64,000 bases of DNA from Tubulanus polymorphus. Lineage: Eukaryota; Nemertea; Palaeonemertea; Tubulaniformes; Tubulanidae. Position 1 is the first letter of the stretch. The number at the start of each line of letters is the position of its first letter. This document shows positions 59,207-64,000 of this stretch, one piece after another. Location: assembly GCF_964204645.1 (NCBI RefSeq), contig NC_134031.1, forward strand, positions 17,109,307 through 17,173,306, in the 5' to 3' direction. A program made the translations under genes and the position numbers. A model generated the notes under the pieces. The model was not told where the DNA came from. It worked only from the letters and a program-made list of their open reading frames with translations, and searched no databases.

Positions 59207-60729
59207 GACTCTGAGAAAACATGTGGTTTTTAACCTATGAATATAACCGTTGGGTATACGCGAAATTACAACTCAACCGCAAACGTAGTAATAAGTATAA
59301 CCACAACAGTTACTTAACAGTTTTATATGACCACAAAATGGACTCACAGCGAGGGAAATAAAGTCTTGAACACGTATTGAGTGTTAATCAAGTAGGTTAT
59401 TATCCGGACGCCCGTTAATGATGTCATATCATGTTATTACGTAAGTCAAATATATATGGGAAACAATTTAACGACAATTTGGAAGCCCATAGTCACAGTA
59501 CTTAACTATTACGATCATAATACCTTATTCAGCCTGAAATCCATAGAAAATATGATCATCGGCTTCACGCGAAAACGGAGAAAACTAAAACAGTTTAACA
59601 AATAGGTTTTGGGATTAGATTTGAAAATATCAATCGATGGACAAGCTTTCATGAGTACGGTATTCCAGAGTACAGGGGAGTATAGAAGGCTTTATTTGTG
59701 GCTGAGACGGCTGAGGGGGATGGCTGCAAGAAAGACACGGGACAGTTGAAATGAAATTGTTTAAAGAACGAAAATAATGTTGTTTACAAACAAACGTTGA
59801 CGTCTTTCAAACATTTGTCACCATAAGCCTCTGACAATGAAGAATTTAAATGAATGATTTTACAGCTTTACTGTCGCGACTCTTATTGCACGTAACTTAC
59901 AAGATTTATGTCTTACAAAAATATAAAATCTAGAAACTTAAAAACGACCGTATATTAAGAATTTAATGACACGAGAAACGTTCAGTACTCACTGTAACCG
60001 ATGGTTTAGCCGGGTAAAGGAATCATGATTCCAACGAGCAGGTTGACAACCGTTACACCAACTGCAGCGAGTGTATTTAATTCACAGATAGAGACGAAAA
60101 TTAGGTTTTTCTATTCAACGCTGAATTTTCTCCTGAAAGCGTCTTTCAGTTTAACAAACGTCAAATACCTCGCGTCAGAAACTTGATTATTGCTTTGTTG
60201 CACTATTGAAACTCGTTAATAAACTATATCGTCGCTGAATGGGCGGCCTGAAAAGCTCATAGTTTTCAGCCTGGTCTATCAACAATCAAAGCCCAGTAAT
60301 CTTGGCACCATGTTTAATGCAGATTATTCGGTGTGCATTGTTTAGAGATAATTAATCGCAATCTAAAGGGTTTCTAGACGTAGCGTTAAGCGATCCAGCT
60401 TGGTTTCGGATCATAGATGATACATGTATACATATTCAATCGGCACGAAATTAACTTTTTAACCACTAAGAAATATAGAATAATGCACTACAAACAATGC
60501 CCGAAGCCAAAAAATATAACAATGACATGTTTTGATGGAAATGGCCTTTATCACTGCTACTGATAATTGACATTTTATTGAGTAAATTAGAAGTATCAGT
60601 GAACGGGCAACGATAAATCTATCTATAGAAAACCTGGGAAAACTGAAATATATATATTTTCTATAGGAACATCGGCTTTACATTTCGAAAGTTCATCAGT
60701 TTTCTGTCTAACTCGTCCTGTGAAAATGA

Positions 60730-60743
60730 CCCCCCCCCCCCCC
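60730..60743 (+). repeat. Poly-C tract
   Basis: Fourteen consecutive C residues between GAAAATGA and AGTTCTAC. Length is likely unstable. Confidence 0.9.
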
Positions 60744-61189
60744 AGTTCTACACACCGTTCTTGGTAATCAAAGTGACGTTTCTCTGAGGAACTGCGACCA
60801 CATTAAACGCCAAAAAAACCTGACGGCGGCCATTTCTAATACTATAGGCCTTACACGCTTCATATTTAAGTTAACACTCTACCGATCAACCCAGGAAAAA
60901 AATCCATTTAAATACCAATTAACTGTTGATTCTTGACGAAAAACCGTAGGATATAATTTAGCGCAAGACTACTCATTTGTAACTAAAGCCACCTACCTAT
61001 TTTTATTCAAAAACGGTGTTGTTTTGGGTATCGCGGATATGAAGCTAAACGCAGGTGACGCATGCAGGTTATAAGAAGTCTCCGGTCTCCTATATAGTAT
61101 CTTTTGATTTTGGGTCGGTCATTAGATTTTCGAATTGGCACGAACCAACTCTAATAGATTGTATTTCGTTATTAGCATAAGTTCGACGT

Positions 61190-61546
61190 TTGTGTGTTCT
61201 TCTTCCAACATTTTCAGCAGTGTTTGTCAAATATTGGCTTAAGGCCAGGCCCTTTTATTTTACAGTATGTCCCTATAATATGTTGACTATCCAAGCTGAA
61301 AATCGTTTGAGAAGACAGTACAAGCCATTCTTTCATGTAATTTACTACCAAGTGGAATATTTAGAATGGCATTTTTTCGTGTCGTATCTAAAGATGCGTT
61401 TTGCGTTTAATGTTCACCGAAAATATTCACCCAGGTCGGAATATTATCGCTGTCACGAATATTCAGAATACGAAACGACAGACCAGACTCACGAAGGCGT
61501 ACCGGACAAAACAAACCAAAACAATGAATTTATAGAAAATAATTGA
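61190..61546 (+). CDS. Open 118-codon segment, doubtful gene
   Basis: An open frame with no ATG at its start. An internal acceptor-like TTTTCAG at about 61212-61218 could make it a 3' exon beginning near 61219. It includes YCRCHEYSEYE-type Tyr/His/Glu-rich sequence and ends NNEFIENN. No family resemblance and no second copy for comparison. Treat as a candidate only. Confidence 0.2.
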   Translation: MCVLLPTFSAVFVKYWLKARPFYFTVCPYNMLTIQAENRLRRQYKPFFHVIYYQVEYLEWHFFVSYLKMRFAFNVHRKYSPRSEYYRCHEYSEYETTDQTHEGVPDKTNQNNEFIENN

Positions 61547-62120
61547 AACGAAGGACGTTATTTATGATAACATTAGAATATACATTTGATTCAGTTCTTT
61601 AATGAATTACACACCAACAAGTCAACACAGTGGTTCATATCTAAATCCCATTTGCTGTAGTGCCAATGCCAAATCATTCGCCTCGCTCAATTTACATACG
61701 TTTCCTACATCAACGATATTTTCAACGCGCCCGTTCGAATTACAATATACATGAAAAAAACTCATCTTAACCGAAATATATGAAAGTTATAGAAGACGAA
61801 TGCGGACATATCACGGGAATTTACAACAACAAAAAATCATTGAACAAAAGAGATTAAATCATGATCGATTCTTACACCGTCGGACAAAGTACGTACGAAA
61901 ATGTATGCACTGAATTCTGCGACATTTCAATCCAAAAGCGAATACCACGAACATCAATAAGAGATTCCATCACACAATTTCAAACACATTCCACTCACAC
62001 AAGGTTCTCTCACAATATATAAAAAAGCGTTCAATTTCATAACCTGTTAACCTCGCCTCCTGACAATGATATCTTCCCGCAACATATTCCAAACGTTCGT
62101 TCGTCCTGGTATATGTTTGT
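61547..62120. other. Non-coding stretch left of the minisatellite
   Basis: AT-rich, no coding frame or repeat recognised. It ends at the TGGTGACCCCGGTCT that borders the minisatellite element. Confidence 0.5.
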
Positions 62121-63842
62121 TGGTGACCCCGGTCTTTGTACGCGGTTAAACATAGATCCACATTCACACATTCGACCCTGAGCTGGGCAGCGCCCAGAAT
62201 CCAAATACACTCACTGGACCGCGCCCAGGAACCACATACATACACCCTGACCCACATTCACATATTTGGATCCTGAGCTGGGCAGTGCCCAGGATCCACA
62301 TACCGAACTGAATCCTGAGCTGGGCAGCGCCCAGGATTAACATTCTTACACTGGATCCTGAGCTGGGCAGTGCCCAGAATCCACATTCACAAAATCCACA
62401 TACAAAAATCCACATACAGAACTGAATCCTGAGCTAGGCAGTGCCCAAGATTCACATTCATACGCTGAATCCTGGGCTGGACAGTGCCCAGGATTAATAT
62501 TCATACACTGGATCCTGAGCTTGGCAGTGCCTAGAATCCACATTCACAAAATCCACATACAAAAATCCACATACAGAACTGAATCCTGAGCTGGGCAGTG
62601 CCAAGGATTAACATTCATACACTGGATCCTGAGCTGGGCAGTGCCCAGAATCCACATTCACAAAATCCACATACAGAACTGAATCCTGAGCTGGGCAGTG
62701 CCCAGGACTCACATTCATTCGTTGGATCCTGAGCTGAGCAGTGCCCAGGATTCACATTCATACACCGAATCCTGAGCTGGGCAGTGCCCAGAATCCACAT
62801 TCACAAAATCCACATACCGAACTGAATCCTGAGCTGGGCAGTGCCCAGGATTCAGATTCATACACCGAATCCTGAGCTAGGCAGTGCCCAAGATTCACAT
62901 TCATACGCTGAATCCTGAGCTGGGCAGTGCCCAGGATTAGCATTCATACACTGGATCCTGAGCTGGGCAGTGCCCAGAATCCACATTCACAAAATCCATA
63001 TACAAAAATCCAAATACAGAACTGAATCCTGAGCTAGGCAGTGCCCAGGACCCACATTCATACGCTGAATCCTAAGCTGGGCAGTGCCCAGGATTAACAT
63101 TCATACACTGGATCCTGAGCTGGGCAGTGCCCAGAATCCACATTCACAAAATCCACATACAAAAATCCAAATACAGAACTAAATCCTGAGCTGGGCAGTG
63201 CCCAGGATTCACATTTATACATCCTGAGCTGGGTAGTGCCAAAGATCCACATACCGAACTGAATTCTGAGCTGGGCCCAGAATCCACATTCACACACTGG
63301 TTCCTGAGCTGCAGTACCCAGAATCCACATTCATTCACTCGACCCTGAGCTGGGCAATGCCCAGAATCCACATCCACACACTAGATTTTGAATTAAAGTG
63401 TTTGTCGTTGTTTTTACACATTCTAACAGTTAATTTGTCCAGACATGGCGAACAGACCGGGGCCACTACGAACAGAACATTCACGTCATCAAAAATCCTA
63501 AAACAGACTGACATGTAAGATATACCATTCCTCAGTTTCATCAGTAGAAAATCGAATTGAGGCCCCAATTCGACTCTACAGAAACTGGTTACATTCTAAA
63601 CTTGTTTCCCTCCGCTCTAATAACGAGTCCAAAGAGAGAATTCACATCCATTTAACAGGTTGACATTTCCGTTCGCTTTCACGCTCATCTCCGCCGCTCT
63701 TTCTGTCGCGCAACTCGACGGCTCAACTCACTCGTAGTCATACTGCACAAAATCATCCAGCAATCATTACAATCCTATTGCTCAACTCACGCAGGCCCTC
63801 GTGGGTTTGGAGTCCAGATTTGTAAATCAAGCTGGAAATATC
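62121..63842 (-). mobile_element. Dispersed element with expanded minisatellite tail, reverse orientation
   Basis: Read on the minus strand it has the body found at 13852-14325 and 40024-40493 (here 63842 down to about 63391), then the tandem array, then a closing GACCGGGGTCACC. GTGACCCCGGTCT (62123-62135) and its near complement AGACCGGGGCCAC (63454-63466) face each other across the array. Body plus variable tandem core is the layout of several invertebrate non-autonomous families; the class is not assigned here. Confidence 0.65.
62160..63390 (-). repeat. Hairpin minisatellite array, monomer about 40 bp
   Basis: Roughly 25-30 monomers each contain a variant of TCCTGAGCTGGGCAGTGCCCAG plus a spacer such as GATTCACATTCATACACT (the core quoted is split here as TCCTGAG and CTGGGCAGTGCCCAG). 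CTGGGCAGTGCCCAG is a 7-bp inverted repeat around one base, so each monomer can fold. Longer spacers (ATCCACATACAAAAATCCAC) recur about every third or fourth monomer, giving a higher-order pattern. Open frames across it are a by-product of the period. Confidence 0.92.
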
Positions 63843-63850
63843 TTTCACCG

Positions 63851-63900
63851 TTCGCGGTTTACCGTTTACTGTTCGCTGTTCACTTTTCACCGTTCTTCTC
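63851..63900 (+). repeat. Short degenerate GTTCACC-type repeats
   Basis: Successive near-copies of a 7-10 bp motif (CACCGTTCGC, TTACCGTTTA, CTGTTCGCTG, TTCACCGTTC) sit just outside the repeat body. The rest of the sequence to 64000 shows nothing recognisable. Confidence 0.5.
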
Positions 63901-64000
63901 GTACGTAATACTAAAAGGTCTCACTATTTCGGCAAATCTCAGGTTGGAGATTCGATTGAATTAAAGTGTAGAATTCTGTAAAGATCTGATTGGACGTTCA

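Larger units (their letters stand above)
57903..61189. other. Upstream region of the large minus-strand gene; no coding exon seen
   Basis: A good minus-strand donor (GTGAGTAC, 59985-59992) follows a plausible non-coding leader upstream of 59992 and could pair with the acceptor near 57932 as a 5' UTR intron of about 2 kb. Otherwise there is an old tandem duplication (58810-59206), a poly-C run (60730-60743) and AT-rich sequence. Confidence 0.4.

Noticed and set aside
62164-63377. Several open frames of 60-95 codons with repeated Cys/Gly/Trp-rich peptides across the minisatellite.
   Set aside because: They follow the tandem period and occur only on one strand of the array, with no start context, splice sites or homology.
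62160-63390. Regular direct repeats with spacers, superficially like a CRISPR array.
   Set aside because: This is a eukaryotic genome, the spacers are themselves repeated, and there are no cas genes. It is a minisatellite.

Overview
This is a piece of an intron-rich, AT-rich animal nuclear genome. Metazoan origin is shown by a Golgi golgin gene (GM130/GOLGA2) spread over many small GT-AG exons, by a tandem cluster of nicotinic-acetylcholine-receptor-like channel subunits, by a CD20/MS4A-like four-span membrane protein and by MITE-like and LTR-like repeats. Lineage-specific tandem expansion of nicotinic-like subunits is common in lophotrochozoans (molluscs, annelids, brachiopods). That is my best guess for the organism, but nothing in the window proves it.

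The window is dominated by a tandem segmental duplication. The right-hand copy is complete at 22077-50154. The left-hand copy occupies 1-22076 and starts before the window. The copies are collinear and differ by roughly one or two bases per hundred by eye. They also differ by two clean transposon insertions: a 317-bp MITE only in copy 1, and a 1.9-kb element with 495-bp terminal direct repeats only in copy 2. Each copy holds, in order: GOLGA2 (+), a convergent unknown charged protein (-), a small unknown basic protein (+), a repeat with one satellite-like monomer, and three tandem channel-subunit genes (+). The layout could be a real duplication or an uncollapsed second haplotype in the assembly.

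The copy-1/copy-2 junction (22076|22077) lies between the last channel gene of copy 1 and GOLGA2 exon 2 of copy 2. I find no first coding exon of GOLGA2 there. If the duplication is real, the second GOLGA2 lacks its start exon and probably its promoter, although the other 22 exons stay in one open frame (1,066 codons).

The six channel genes (three per copy) are the most unusual content. They keep the pentameric ligand-gated channel fold: loop A, B and D aromatics, an M1-M4 layout, and a Glu at -1' and Asp at 20' of M2. All lack both cysteines that define the Cys-loop, lack the loop C cysteine pair, and have valine in place of the 9' gate leucine. Their membrane-coding exons look homogenised, and their upstream regions share sequence blocks.

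Right of the duplication (50155-64000) the sequence is single-copy. It holds an MS4A-like gene (-), a 1,472-residue disordered protein encoded in one exon (-), a long gene-poor stretch, and at 62.1-63.8 kb an expanded hairpin-forming minisatellite. That minisatellite is attached to the same repeat found in reverse orientation inside both duplication copies.
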